Shown here: positions 34,193 through 43,155 of the stretch, piece after piece
Layout of the letters: each line of letters opens with the position of its first letter
How positions within the stretch are numbered: the first letter of the stretch is position 1
Notes under the pieces: model-generated
The model's input: the letters and a program-made list of their open reading frames with translations, nothing else
Databases searched by the model: none
Told to the model about the DNA's origin: nothing
From: Cohnella herbarum
Lineage (GTDB): Bacteria > Bacillota > Bacilli > Paenibacillales > Paenibacillaceae
DNA: 64,000 nucleotides
Direction: 5' to 3'
NCBI RefSeq assembly: GCF_012849095.1
Contig: NZ_CP051680.1
Coordinates: 1,488,001-1,552,000 of the forward strand
Translations under genes and position numbers: made by a program

Positions 34193-35257
34193 TTACGAAA
34201 TCTCCAAATAATCAAGATAAGCGTCCCAAGTCCCGTTGTCGGTCGTGACTACGAGCTGAATCTCTTGATTTCCGGTTCCATGGCTGACATTGTTTAGCGT
34301 ATAGACCGCAGGACTGCTCCCTCCGAAGTAGAAGGACCCCTTCGTTACCCCGCCGATTTTCAAGTCGACTCTGGCCATGCTGGAATTATTCGAAGCTCCC
34401 CGGAGTGAAAAGTTATGGGTGCCGGTCGTAAAATTGTGCGTGAATTTCACCAAATCATTGTTGGCGTACAAAGCGACTCCGGAGAACGGCGAGCTGATAT
34501 TCCCCGTGTACTGCCCGCCTTTGGTCATGCTTTCGGCTTCCTTCTTCGTACCCGTTGGAGGAGTCGTGCCGCCGCCGTCAGGTGCGACCGCCCTGCCCGT
34601 GCTCGGCGAGATCATCCCGGAACAAAGGCCACGGCTCTTGAGGTTCTGAGCAATTTGCGGTACCGCTTGGAGCGTAGTTTGGTACTGGTCATGCATCAGA
34701 ATCACGTCGCCGTTCTGCAGCCTGCCCGCTGCGGCTACGATCTGAGCGGTGGTGGCGCCGTTCCAATCTTGGGAATCGACGTTCCACAATACCTCCGTAA
34801 GACCGTTCTGCGACTCGACGGATTTCAAGGTAGCGTTGGTTTCTCCGTATGGCGGTCGGAACAGCTTCGGCGAGGTTCCAGTTGCCGACTGGATCGCCTG
34901 CTGCGTCCGCGTAATTTCCGACGACATCTGCGAGCTGCTCAATGTTGTCATATGCGGATGCGTATAAGAGTGGTTGCCGACCCACATGCCCGCGCTCACT
35001 TGATCCCGCACCAGAGACGGGTTATTTTGCGCGTTCTGCCCGAGGTTAAACATCGTTGCGCGTAACCCGGCCTGCTTAAGCGCATTGAGCAGATTGGTCG
35101 TGTTCCCGGCATTCGGGCCGTCGTCGTACGTCAACCCTACGTAACCGTTCGGGCAGTTGGGATCGGCTGCGTTGGCGATGGGCATAGCCGGACTGGTAAA
35201 CAACGTGCCTATTAGCGCCAAGGCAGCTGCTCCTTTTACTAGTTTTGCTTTGAACAA
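34193..35257 (-). CDS. Secreted CE4 polysaccharide deacetylase with CBM36-like tail
   Basis: A 354-residue exported enzyme with signal peptide ending PIANA-A. The NodB domain has all five motifs: TYDDGPN (catalytic and metal Asp), HSYTHPH (metal His pair), RPPYGE, a Trp/Asp motif in WNVDSQDWNG, and LMHD. A Gly/Thr/Pro linker leads to a C-terminal module ([16 protein letters not shown] to WDAYLDYLEI) that resembles calcium-dependent xylan-binding CBM36 of Paenibacillus. Together these point to an acetyl-xylan esterase-like deacetylase. The tail is nearly identical to that of the xylanase upstream. Confidence 0.9.
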   Translation of the reverse strand: MFKAKLVKGAAALALIGTLFTSPAMPIANAADPNCPNGYVGLTYDDGPNAGNTTNLLNALKQAGLRATMFNLGQNAQNNPSLVRDQVSAGMWVGNHSYTHPHMTTLSSSQMSSEITRTQQAIQSATGTSPKLFRPPYGETNATLKSVESQNGLTEVLWNVDSQDWNGATTAQIVAAAGRLQNGDVILMHDQYQTTLQAVPQIAQNLKSRGLCSGMISPSTGRAVAPDGGGTTPPTGTKKEAESMTKGGQYTGNISSPFSGVALYANNDLVKFTHNFTTGTHNFSLRGASNNSSMARVDLKIGGVTKGSFYFGGSSPAVYTLNNVSHGTGNQEIQLVVTTDNGTWDAYLDYLEIS

Positions 35258-35305
35258 ATTAAGTACCTCCTCGCTTTGGTCGAATCATATACCGCTTCGG
35301 GCTTT

Positions 35306-35665
35306 TTAAGTGATTTCCAGATAATCAACGTAAGCATCCCAAGTCCCGTTATCGGCAGTTACAACGAGCTCGATTTCTTGATTTCCGGTCCCGTGGCTAA
35401 CGTTGTTAATGGTATAAACTGCTGGATTACTTCCGCCAAAGTAGAACGTCCCCTTCGTCTGTCCGCCGATTTTCAAATCCACTCTGGCCATGTTCGAGTT
35501 ATTCGAAGCTCCGCGAAGCGAGAAATTATGAGTGCCGGTCGTGAAATTCTGCGTGTATTTTACGGAATCGTTGTTGGCGTATAGAGCGACTCCGGAGAAT
35601 GGAGAGTTAATATTCCCGGTGTACTGACCGCTTTTGGTCATGCTCTCGGCTTCCTTTTTCGTGCC
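35306..35665 (-). repeat. CBM36 module duplicated at 34193-34548
   Basis: The last ~118 codons of the xylanase and the deacetylase are near-identical at protein level and very similar in DNA, while the catalytic parts are unrelated. This indicates recent copying of the module between adjacent genes. Confidence 0.8.
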
Positions 35666-36397
35666 TGTGCCTGGAGTTGGGGTTGGGGTAGGAGTTGGAT
35701 TCGTACCGCCACCGCCGATAGTAAGCGTATTCGTAGTCACATTAGCATTTCCGCTGCTTTGATAGCCCTCTACCGTTAGCGCGACTTCGTACATTTTACC
35801 CATCGGCATTCCCAAGCTTTCCCACTTCTTAAAGTGTTCGCTAACGGAGATCGTTCCGCTAGAGCGTTTCGACTGCCGGACGCTCCAATACTGTTTAAAC
35901 GTCGCGGTACCTTCTATGGAAGGTTGGTTGACTCGAGTAGTCTCATAAATATCGTAGGTGCCCCCGTCAACGGTAATGGTGCCCTTTTGCGTTCCGGTCG
36001 GACGATAAGTCCCCCAGTTCTCGACGATGTAATATTCTACGAGCGGGCTCTTCGTCCATCCGTAAACAGTCAAATAGGAATTGCCCCCCGGATTAAAGGT
36101 TGCGCTGTAGTTGATAGAAATGTTTCCAATCTGCTGGTGCGTCTGGGTCGAGTTGAATTTCTTACCTTTACGGAACAACGCGTTGTTGATGTTACTCCAC
36201 TGCGCGCTGAATGCGCCGCCACTATTGAGCGTCATGCTCGTGTTGCCCGAATCCTTCCACAGCTCATAGTCGTAGCCGTCTTGGGTACCGGTTTGATTGG
36301 AGGTGATCGTCGTAGCCGCATGTACGATTAATGTAGGTACCGTAAGCGCCAAACATAGTAATAGGGCAAAAAAAAGTTTCGTCCTTCTTTGTTTCAT
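35306..36397 (-). CDS. Secreted GH11 endo-xylanase with CBM36-like tail
   Basis: A 363-residue exported enzyme with signal peptide ending LIVHA-A. The GH11 jelly-roll (residues ~28-225) carries the nucleophile Glu in [12 protein letters not shown] and acid/base Glu in [11 protein letters not shown] Gly/Thr-Pro repeat linker (TPTPTPTPG) joins a CBM36-like module. It cleaves the xylan backbone, and the deacetylase encoded 49 bases downstream removes side acetyls, so the two enzymes act together. A perfect cre site lies about 100 bases upstream, indicating glucose repression through CcpA. Confidence 0.95.
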   Translation of the reverse strand: MKQRRTKLFFALLLCLALTVPTLIVHAATTITSNQTGTQDGYDYELWKDSGNTSMTLNSGGAFSAQWSNINNALFRKGKKFNSTQTHQQIGNISINYSATFNPGGNSYLTVYGWTKSPLVEYYIVENWGTYRPTGTQKGTITVDGGTYDIYETTRVNQPSIEGTATFKQYWSVRQSKRSSGTISVSEHFKKWESLGMPMGKMYEVALTVEGYQSSGNANVTTNTLTIGGGGTNPTPTPTPTPGTGTKKEAESMTKSGQYTGNINSPFSGVALYANNDSVKYTQNFTTGTHNFSLRGASNNSNMARVDLKIGGQTKGTFYFGGSNPAVYTINNVSHGTGNQEIELVVTADNGTWDAYVDYLEIT

Positions 36398-36496
36398 TTG
36401 TAATTCCTCCTTTTTGGTTATGATGCATTTGGTCTTACTATGATTCCGTGCAGCCTATAGTTGGCCGACGTCCCCACTTCCTTTCTCAATATTGTT

Positions 36497-36510
36497 TGAA
36501 AGCGATTACA
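36497..36510. promoter_or_regulatory. Perfect cre site upstream of the xylanase
   Basis: TGAAAGCGATTACA fits the CcpA operator consensus TGWAANCGNTNNCA at every fixed position, 100 bases before the xylanase start. The rest of 36398-36835 holds no other clear gene; one 75-codon plus-strand frame lacks a ribosome site. Confidence 0.75.
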
Positions 36511-36835
36511 ACGATTATTTTATCAAAGCGTCCCTCAACTTTTAACCTGTAAAAATTTAGATGTTACTGTAAAATACATAGTCCTTTTGGTTTCAAATGG
36601 ATGAATGGCAATCTATGTCGTCCGCTATCTGTTTTCATATAAAAAAACGCTTTTCTGTCCATGGGGTTCAAAATCCGCGAATCACCCTCCGTCATTCGTA
36701 CAAACCGTTCGGGCTGTGCTTATATACTCTATTTCTAGACAGAAACAGGGGGAAACCGAAACAAATGGAATCAAAGATAGGATCTTAGCCGCCTTGATCG
36801 ATCGGCGCGAAAACTTTAGGGGAGCGTGGTAAAGG

Positions 36836-37534
36836 TTGATCAAGATCGAAAAAAGGAACTGCAAGGTGTGTTTTCAGCCCATTTTCCGCTGTAGCTGCAA
36901 AAAAAGAAAACACAACGTCAAAATCGTCAGAGTTCGTTTCAACCAAGTCGTCGACGTACTTAACGTCATTAATGATCAGCTCATCGGGATCAATTCTAGC
37001 ATCAACACTAACGTTAACAATCTAAGTACGCTTATCAGCAACGACAACACAAACCTAAACAGCAATATGACGACTTCGATCGCTGCTCTGAACGCTAGCT
37101 TAACCGACATGTTGCAGACGACGACTAATACGATCATTAGCAACATGAACACAATTCAAGCCCGGAGTTGCACCGTCCGGAAAACGTCCCAATGGAGCGA
37201 CTTCTCGGTGCCATGCGGAAGCCAAAAAATCTTCTTCGAAAATTTCTCTTCGCCGACGACCGAGAAGGTGATCGTACGCGCAGCCAGTTTCCAGCCCGTC
37301 GAAAGTCCTTGCCGGGCCGTCCTGATCATCGTTCAACAGGACGGTCACGTCATCGAACGCCTGCTCCCTCCTAACGGCAGCGAAACGAACCTGCAGATCG
37401 ATGACTATTCCAACATAGCCATCCGATGCGATTTCGGAATCGGAGATCCGCCGCCGGAAAATTCAGACTGCAAAGGCTTTATCCAAGTGGACGAATTTTT
37501 CTGCATATGCTGCCCAAGCGGCGTCGTCGCTTAG
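36836..37534 (+). CDS. Cys-rich coiled-coil protein, first paralogue (232 aa)
   Basis: Not assigned to a named family. The N-terminal ~30 residues are Lys/Cys-rich (CKVCFQPIFRCSCKKRKHN). Then comes a heptad-like helical stretch rich in Asn/Thr/Ser (VVDVLNVINDQLIGINSSIN; LNSNMTTSIAALNASL), a beta-rich domain with IFFENFSSPTTEKVIVRAAS, and a Cys-rich end CKGFIQVDEFFCICC. TTG 36836 is the likely start. A second copy follows at 37901. The Lys/Cys N-terminus resembles that of the giant collagen-like protein at 54.6-60.1 kb, which suggests a spore-surface or exosporium role; this is inference. Confidence 0.65.
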   Translation: MIKIEKRNCKVCFQPIFRCSCKKRKHNVKIVRVRFNQVVDVLNVINDQLIGINSSINTNVNNLSTLISNDNTNLNSNMTTSIAALNASLTDMLQTTTNTIISNMNTIQARSCTVRKTSQWSDFSVPCGSQKIFFENFSSPTTEKVIVRAASFQPVESPCRAVLIIVQQDGHVIERLLPPNGSETNLQIDDYSNIAIRCDFGIGDPPPENSDCKGFIQVDEFFCICCPSGVVA

Positions 37535-37580
37535 TTCGGGCTAAGGAGGTTATTTTCTGAACGATTACCAAAGGTCTCTC

Positions 37581-37904
37581 GTGCTGCAACGGTTAGCAAC
37601 CCTCGATTTGCCGGAAGTAATGGAACTTGTGACTAACAAAGCGGAAGATAAAGCCGTACTGGAAGCGTTCGAAGAAATTTTGCTCAAACGAAGCACTTCC
37701 TATCAGCTTTTCGTGCAGCGGCATTCCGAATCTCGTCCCAGCCAGACGTATATGGCCCGCGTCAGAGACCGTTTCTTAAGAGACGAAATCTACAATCAAC
37801 CGCGATACCGGTTTATTTATTCCCTGCTCCAGCCGATCGATCAAAGCCTCGATTGCGGTTGCGGGCCCCAAAACGTAACTACTAAGGAGAGTGTTTCGAA
37901 TTGA
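37581..37904 (+). CDS. Small protein between the two Cys-rich paralogues
   Basis: Not recognised. About 107 residues, helical and charged, ending DCGCGPQNVTTKES. GTG 37581 has a weak AAAGG site. A CTG at 37557, in the same frame and 7 bases after a perfect AAGGAGG (37543-37549), may be the true start and would add eight residues. Its stop overlaps the TTG start of the next gene (TTGA), so the three genes form one operon. Confidence 0.6.
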   Translation: MLQRLATLDLPEVMELVTNKAEDKAVLEAFEEILLKRSTSYQLFVQRHSESRPSQTYMARVRDRFLRDEIYNQPRYRFIYSLLQPIDQSLDCGCGPQNVTTKESVSN

Positions 37905-38569
37905 CCTCATGCGTTAAAGTCAAGCGGCACAGCAGCTCCGAGCCGCCGAGAACTCTCAAGTGCAAAAAGGAAAAAATAAAGAAAACCGTACACCCCTCCG
38001 GCGTCACGCAAGTCGTCGAGCTGTTAAACGTCATCAACACCCAACTAATCGGGATCAACAACAACATTAATACTGATTTTAACAACCTGAGCAGCGTGAT
38101 CAGCAACGGCAACAGCAATCTCAACGCCAATATGGTCAATTCGATCAGCGCACTTAACGCCAGCCTTAAGAACAGCATTGCCGCGAATACGAATACGATT
38201 ATCAGCAACATGAACACCGTCACCGCGTCGAATTGCACGGTTAAGGAAATCGGCAGCTTCGAGAATTTCACGATTCCGTGCGGAAAGTCCGAAGTCATTT
38301 TCGAAAATCTCTCGACGGCCGATATTCAGAAAGTTTTCATATCGGCCGCAAGCAATCAGAACTGGTACGACCCTTGCCAAGCCGTATTGGTCGTGGTTAC
38401 GTCAAGCGGGACGATTATCGAAAGAGCGCTGCCGCCCAAAATGCCGCCGAACTTCTTCCCGAGGAAATTCATATCGTCGTCGATAATTTCCGCAGCATTT
38501 CCATTCGATGCGACTTTCCTGGACCGGATCCAAGCGGTGGTGGATTCTGCAGCGGTTTCGTCCAAGTGA
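37901..38569 (+). CDS. Cys-rich coiled-coil protein, second paralogue, tail frameshifted
   Basis: A paralogue of the 36836 gene: same Asn-rich helical repeat (VVELLNVINTQLIGINNNIN), same TIISNMNTVTASNCTV and VLVVVTSSGTIIERALPP segments. After ALPPK the match jumps to the frame one base earlier, which encodes NAAELLPEEIHIVVDNF, SISIRCDF and the Cys-rich end FVQVNEFVCICC, stopping at 38610. One extra A in the AAAA run at 38438-38441 would restore the family length. As read, the protein loses its Cys-rich tail. TTG 37901 has AAGGAGA upstream. Confidence 0.65.
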   Translation: MTSCVKVKRHSSSEPPRTLKCKKEKIKKTVHPSGVTQVVELLNVINTQLIGINNNINTDFNNLSSVISNGNSNLNANMVNSISALNASLKNSIAANTNTIISNMNTVTASNCTVKEIGSFENFTIPCGKSEVIFENLSTADIQKVFISAASNQNWYDPCQAVLVVVTSSGTIIERALPPKMPPNFFPRKFISSSIISAAFPFDATFLDRIQAVVDSAAVSSK

Positions 38570-38616
38570 ACGAATTCGTCTGCATCTGTTGCAACCCGAA
38601 CGAAGTTTAACCATAG

Positions 38617-38650
38617 AGAAGACCGGCAGAGCTAACTCTGCCGGTCTTCT
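38617..38650. terminator. Stem-loop between convergent genes
   Basis: A perfect 15-bp stem (AGAAGACCGGCAGAG and its complement) with a CTAA loop sits just past the 38610 stop. It has no long T run but is placed to end the Cys-rich operon. Confidence 0.65.
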
Positions 38651-38679
38651 ATGCGGACTGAACTCGTAGTCAAGAGCCC

Positions 38680-39162
38680 TCAGAAGCTCCCAACGAATGT
38701 AGCTGATCCATTATCCCCGGTATAGGGTGGCGCACCTGGTTTTGTAACGTAACAAATGATCATTTTATACGCCTTGTCTTTAGTTATATCTTGATTAAAT
38801 GTTAATACAAATACGGTATTGTTGTTACCCACCGCTCTGATTGTTACTTTAGCTGAAGTCAAAGAATTGCCGGGATTCACGGTATCGTTTACGCCCAATG
38901 TGGCGATACCAGTCGGACTCGCTTCCGTCGTGCTCTGGATCCAATAGTTTTTGGGATCTATCCCTTTTGACAACTCTACGGGCTGATCGTAAGTCACCTG
39001 AAGTTGATTAGACGATAACTGTTTCAACTCCGAAAGCATCGGAATGTCGGTTTGTCGCTTGTTAATCTGAGAGTCCGCAAAAACCGAGTTGGACATTAGA
39101 AATATCAAAGTAAACATGCAACAAAATATAAGCTTTGTAATTCCCTTTTTATTCATACTCAC
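38680..39162 (-). CDS. Small secreted Ig-like protein
   Basis: A 160-residue exported protein. The signal peptide (MNKKGITKLIFCCMFTLIFL) ends near SVFA-D. The mature part resembles a bacterial SbsA/SwmB-type Ig fold: KQLSSNQLQVTYDQPVEL, KVTIRAVGNNNTVFVLTF and ITKDKAYKMII. GTG 39160-39162 has AGGAGG seven bases upstream; the ATG six bases later is the alternative. The function is unknown; such domains usually mediate surface contacts. Confidence 0.65.
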   Translation of the reverse strand: MSMNKKGITKLIFCCMFTLIFLMSNSVFADSQINKRQTDIPMLSELKQLSSNQLQVTYDQPVELSKGIDPKNYWIQSTTEASPTGIATLGVNDTVNPGNSLTSAKVTIRAVGNNNTVFVLTFNQDITKDKAYKMIICYVTKPGAPPYTGDNGSATFVGSF

Positions 39163-39279
39163 TGGAATTCCTCCTAGGCAGATATCGTTATTCACATCAT
39201 TTATGTTACCCAGCAAATAACTTCATTATCCTGCACTAGTTAATATTCACAACAAAGCACATCACTCAGCTTTAATCTT

Positions 39280-39516
39280 TCACTTAGGAATGAGCAAATA
39301 ATGCCCTTGACGAAGCGCATGATACATATCGCGGTATTGGCGTTCTCCGTCCTGCGCTTTTATTAAATCTAAACTCATATCGTTAAGCTTGCTATTTAAC
39401 CGGTTGATCTCATCAAGCAGTTTCTCGTTCTCGGCTATTCTCATTTGATAAGCAGCCATGATATTAAAATTTTCGCTTTCATTTATGTAATGAACTTTTT
39501 TCGCGGTCTTAGTCAT
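39280..39516 (-). CDS. Small coiled-coil protein (78 aa), unknown
   Basis: Not recognised. Residues 25-65 form a strong coiled coil (AENEKLLDEINRLNSKLNDM), followed by YRDMYHALRQGHYLLIPK. There is no signal or span. ATG 39516 has GAGAGG six bases upstream. The neighbouring DNA is AT-rich, unlike most of the window, hinting at acquired DNA. Confidence 0.6.
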   Translation of the reverse strand: MTKTAKKVHYINESENFNIMAAYQMRIAENEKLLDEINRLNSKLNDMSLDLIKAQDGERQYRDMYHALRQGHYLLIPK

Positions 39517-39684
39517 CAATATCCTCTCCCTCTCTCAAACTTATCATAATTATATTTGTTCTTATAATTATAATATTCGATGCTATTTTCTGGTTTGAGG
39601 GGGTACATCGTTAGAAAAATTAAAAATTTATAGTTTTTTATATTTTCGCTCGGATATTGAATTTCCTGCGTAATCAGTTAAGAA

Positions 39685-39706
39685 AGCCGCCCCGCTTGGG
39701 GTGGCT
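39685..39706. terminator. Short GC-rich hairpin after the alpha/beta hydrolase
   Basis: AGCCGCCCC/GGGGTGGCT with a GCTT loop lies 9 bases past the hydrolase stop, with one mismatch on the minus strand and T-rich flanks. Confidence 0.5.
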
Positions 39707-39714
39707 CTTTGGTT

Positions 39715-40653
39715 CTACTGTATTCCTTCTATAAATCCCCTGAAATTCTCGACCATTTCTTTCGAATGGGTATGGTGAAGATAATGCTCTCCTTCAACCT
39801 TAATCATTTCGCCATGTTCCAAGTCTTTGATTTGCCCTTCATGCAGAGGTATCCATCCTTCCACGTCCGTATTATTCGCCTGAACTAAGAGAATAACGGG
39901 AAGATTTTTGGGGAAAGTTAATTTTTCTGCCGCCTTAAAATTAGGACTGAAGTTTTCCATTTCATTCGATAGAGTGGAATTGTAAAGATTTTTGTGAGTA
40001 ATCATCCTAATTTGTTTTTTTGTTTCATCATCGAATGGTAATCCTTCATATGGGTCTGCACTCAGTTTCATTACCAATCTGGCTATCCCGGATTTTTTGA
40101 GCAGTTTAAACGTTTTTATAGGAAATTCAGTATCCATGCCGCCTTGCGTTGGAACGCTGCTATCGATCCCGACGAACGCGCTCACTTCGTTTTCATATTT
40201 GTTAACGTAATCGAGACCGTAAATCCCCGCAATGGAGTGACCCATTAGGATGTATCGGTCAATATTCAAACTCTGCAAAGCTTCATGAATCTCGTTCACG
40301 ATATTTTCCGTGTTTCGTTCCTTATCGGTTCCATCGCTTAACCCATAACCGAAAGGTTCAATCACGACGACTTTGTAAAATGGGGACAGTTCCTCCACAA
40401 GCGGCTTAAAATCAAGCGCCGGCGCTGCCGTTCCATAACCCGGTAGGAGCACGACCGTTTCTTCGCCTTCCCCTTGAATGAGTACGTTCATCTTTTTCCC
40501 GTCTACGACGACGGACTGACCATAGGGTTCGATTTTACTTTTCTCCGTCTTGTTGCAAATCATGTTTACTATAAAAACAATAGCTAGAAAAAGGATTATG
40601 GCTATTACGATAATCCCTATCGACTTAAGAATAAACTTAAGCAACTTGTTCAT
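39715..40653 (-). CDS. Membrane-anchored alpha/beta hydrolase
   Basis: A 312-residue hydrolase with an N-terminal membrane span (IGIIVIAIILFLAIVFIVNM) and an extracellular alpha/beta domain. The nucleophile elbow is GHSIAG, the oxyanion region LLPGYGTAAP, and the final His is probably in EGEHYLHHTH. The substrate is unknown. ATG 40651-40653 is chosen because GAGGGA lies six bases upstream; earlier in-frame ATGs at 40659 and 40683 overlap or precede the ribosome site. It lies downstream of the two-component pair but is separated from it by a terminator. Confidence 0.8.
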   Translation of the reverse strand: MNKLLKFILKSIGIIVIAIILFLAIVFIVNMICNKTEKSKIEPYGQSVVVDGKKMNVLIQGEGEETVVLLPGYGTAAPALDFKPLVEELSPFYKVVVIEPFGYGLSDGTDKERNTENIVNEIHEALQSLNIDRYILMGHSIAGIYGLDYVNKYENEVSAFVGIDSSVPTQGGMDTEFPIKTFKLLKKSGIARLVMKLSADPYEGLPFDDETKKQIRMITHKNLYNSTLSNEMENFSPNFKAAEKLTFPKNLPVILLVQANNTDVEGWIPLHEGQIKDLEHGEMIKVEGEHYLHHTHSKEMVENFRGFIEGIQ

Positions 40654-40801
40654 TTTCATTCCCTCTATCCGTTTCACTTGCATCTACTCCTGTCCTCATT
40701 CGTGTTGTTGGCTGCCTTGTGTTGGCTGCTAACAAAAGCTTAATCGACGAAAATGTACTCCTTATGACGACAATATGAACGGAGTATGAACAAGCAAAAA
40801 A

Positions 40802-40849
40802 ATATTACGGAGTCGCATGCAAGTAAGCTTGCACATGATTCCGTAATAT
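40802..40849 (-). terminator. Terminator after the OmpR-type two-component operon
   Basis: ATATTACGGA (40802-40811) pairs with TCCGTAATAT, with an inner TGCAA/TTGCA stem, then a run of Ts on the minus strand. Confidence 0.7.
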
Positions 40850-40866
40850 GGAATTGACATAGGGAA

Positions 40867-42234
40867 CTATGAATTTACTACCGGCGTGATGGGCAAAGTG
40901 ACGATGAATGTCGTTCCGCGACCGATTTCGCTTTCTACTTGGATATCTCCGTGATGTAGAGACACGATTTGTTTGGCGATCGCAAGTCCCATACCGCTAC
41001 CGTCATACTTCCGGCTATGGGACCGATCGGCCTTAAAGAAACGCTCGAATATACGCTTCTGGTCCTCCGGTGAAATCCCAATGCCATTGTCGGATATTCG
41101 GACGATCGCATGGTTGTTATTTTGCTTGACGCTTACTTCGATAATATCGCCTTCCTTGGAAAATTTGATGCTATTGCCGAGCAAATTGGTCCATACTTGA
41201 TTCAGTTGATCATGATCACCCGTTAGGGTAACCGCCCGCAGATCAAGCTCGAATCGGATGCTGCGAGCCGACCATTGAGGTTGGATGGCCACGATGACTC
41301 GCCTTATCTGTTCATCTAATCTTAACGTGACCAACTGCAACTGCTGCGTCTGCGATTCAAGCAAACTCAGCTTTAGCAGGCTGTTGCTCATCTTGGACAT
41401 CCGATCCGCTTCGGCGATAATAATGTCGAGAAAACGTCTACGCTCGTTAACGCCGATGTCTTCTTGTTTAAGAGCGATAGCATAACCGGAAATCGAGGTA
41501 AGCGGCGACTGAACTTCGTGCGACACGTTCGATACGAATTCCCTGCGCATTTGCTCAAGCTGCTGTAAATCGTGCATCATTTCTTCAAAGCTGCGAGCTA
41601 ACGTACCTATCTCGCCCTTCTGCTTAATATTCAGCTCGACGTTAAAGTCTCCGGCTGCGATACGCTTAGTCGCTATTGTCAGCTTCTTGATCGGTCTTAT
41701 TAGGAACATAGCGGCGATCAGAATAATCAGGCTTCCCGCTGTTAACGAATACGCCAAAAAGTTCAATACCCATGTAATGAGGAATGAGGAGGAAGGAGCT
41801 AGCGGCTCTATAAACATCGCTTTTGTTCCCATTTCCGTTTTTAACGGCAGGCCGAGGAAGTTCGTTTCGGTTGCCGTTGCATGGATGGCTGTAACTTCTC
41901 CATTTATTACTTTCTTTATGTGTTCCATCGTCACAGTGGAAGTCTTATGTCCGTTAAGCGGTCCGTAAGACTGGAACCGACCCGTTTCATCATAAATTCG
42001 AACATGATAAGAATTGAGCTGCTTCATTCCGCTTAAGAACTTTTCCGCTTCGCTTAACGGCAGTACCTCGTATAACCGGACGATGTCCTGGCCGAAATCA
42101 AGCAAGGTGATTTTCAGGTTTTCGTTCAATTTATCCTTAAATATCCAAGTCGCCACGAAAAAAGCAATGATAGTCCCCCCGATTACCGAGACTAAAAATG
42201 TCAGGACTACCCGTGTATATAAGGATTTGATCAT
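40867..42234 (-). CDS. Sensor histidine kinase (OmpR-partner type)
   Basis: A 455-residue membrane kinase. Spans near residues 9-32 and 155-180 flank an extracellular sensor; HAMP follows (MFLIRPIKKLTIATKRIAAG). The phospho-His lies in FVSNVSHEVQSPLTSISGYA; ATPase motifs are the N box (QVWTNLLGNSIKFS), G1 (ISDNGIGIS) and G2 (GSGMGLAIAKQIV). The signal is unknown. It overlaps the upstream response regulator by four bases (ATGA). Confidence 0.92.
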   Translation of the reverse strand: MIKSLYTRVVLTFLVSVIGGTIIAFFVATWIFKDKLNENLKITLLDFGQDIVRLYEVLPLSEAEKFLSGMKQLNSYHVRIYDETGRFQSYGPLNGHKTSTVTMEHIKKVINGEVTAIHATATETNFLGLPLKTEMGTKAMFIEPLAPSSSFLITWVLNFLAYSLTAGSLIILIAAMFLIRPIKKLTIATKRIAAGDFNVELNIKQKGEIGTLARSFEEMMHDLQQLEQMRREFVSNVSHEVQSPLTSISGYAIALKQEDIGVNERRRFLDIIIAEADRMSKMSNSLLKLSLLESQTQQLQLVTLRLDEQIRRVIVAIQPQWSARSIRFELDLRAVTLTGDHDQLNQVWTNLLGNSIKFSKEGDIIEVSVKQNNNHAIVRISDNGIGISPEDQKRIFERFFKADRSHSRKYDGSGMGLAIAKQIVSLHHGDIQVESEIGRGTTFIVTLPITPVVNS

Positions 42235-42905
42235 TCTTGTACCTCAAGCCGATATCCAAGCCCGCGTACCGTTTCGATATGGAAATCCGGTGAAGACGCG
42301 AACCGTTCGCGCAGACGTTTAATATGTACGTCTATCGTTCGATCGTCTCCAGCGTAATCGATCCCCCAAATCTGGTCGATCAACTGGTCGCGCGTAAAGA
42401 TTTGTCCGGGGGTACCGGCAAGCTTATAAAGTAATTCGAACTCCTTGAGCGGCAAAGTTAGCGACTCCGTTCCTCTCGTTACCTTATAGGTCTGGCGATC
42501 AAGAATGATATTGCCCAACTGGATCGACTGCGTGGAGCCAATCCGGTATCTTTTCAGGAGCGCTCTAACGCGTACCGTCAGTTCCATCGGATCGAACGGC
42601 TTCGTCAAGTAATCGTCCGTACCTAGCTGGAAGCCCTTCACTTTCTCCCATGTTTCTCCTCTGGCCGTCAGCATGAGCAGCGGAAGATCGGGGTTTGCTC
42701 GTCTCAGCTCCTTGCATAACGTCCAACCATCCATAATCGGCATCATAATATCGAGTACGACGAGATCGACTTGCGTCGAAGCATAGACGGCCAGCGCTTC
42801 CTTACCGTCCGCGGCTTCGACAGTTGACAACCCGTCGTTACGCAGAAACAAACAGACGAGTTCGCGAATGTTCGCATCGTCGTCGGCAACCAGTATTGTA
42901 GGCAT
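42231..42905 (-). CDS. OmpR/PhoB-type response regulator
   Basis: A 224-residue regulator: receiver domain (VADDDANIREL; phospho-acceptor Asp in LVVLDIMMPIMDG; LTARGE; LTKPF) and a winged-helix C-terminal domain (LPLKEFELLYKLAGTPGQIF; DVHIKRLRERF; TVRGLGYRLE). It is the first gene of the pair with the kinase. The downstream alpha/beta hydrolase is a possible target. Confidence 0.93.
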   Translation of the reverse strand: MPTILVADDDANIRELVCLFLRNDGLSTVEAADGKEALAVYASTQVDLVVLDIMMPIMDGWTLCKELRRANPDLPLLMLTARGETWEKVKGFQLGTDDYLTKPFDPMELTVRVRALLKRYRIGSTQSIQLGNIILDRQTYKVTRGTESLTLPLKEFELLYKLAGTPGQIFTRDQLIDQIWGIDYAGDDRTIDVHIKRLRERFASSPDFHIETVRGLGYRLEVQE

Positions 42906-43088
42906 TCGTTCCCTCTTTTCCTATTGTCCATCCTAACCAGTTTACTATAAGTTAACCTATCATATACTTCAACTAAGATGCCCCTTGCGTGATGCACCAT
43001 TCAGGTCGGCATCCATCTAGTTGACGCCACTGCAGCGCGTAGGAACGTAGCATTGTGGAGACAGGTGCGAACGGTTTGCCGAAAGCGA

Positions 43089-43119
43089 AAATGCCCGGTA
43101 CATGATATCCCGGGCATTT
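43089..43119 (-). terminator. Terminator after the short collagen-like gene
   Basis: AAATGCCCGG/CCGGGCATTT with an 11-base loop lies 37 bases past the collagen-like stop. Nothing else was recognised in 42906-43155. Confidence 0.65.
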
Positions 43120-43155
43120 CGTATGGACATAATGCACAGCTTCTATTTCGCCTGT

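Noticed and set aside
36605..36832. A 75-codon plus-strand frame before the Cys-rich operon
   Set aside because: No ribosome site, mixed composition, and it overlaps what is probably the promoter region.
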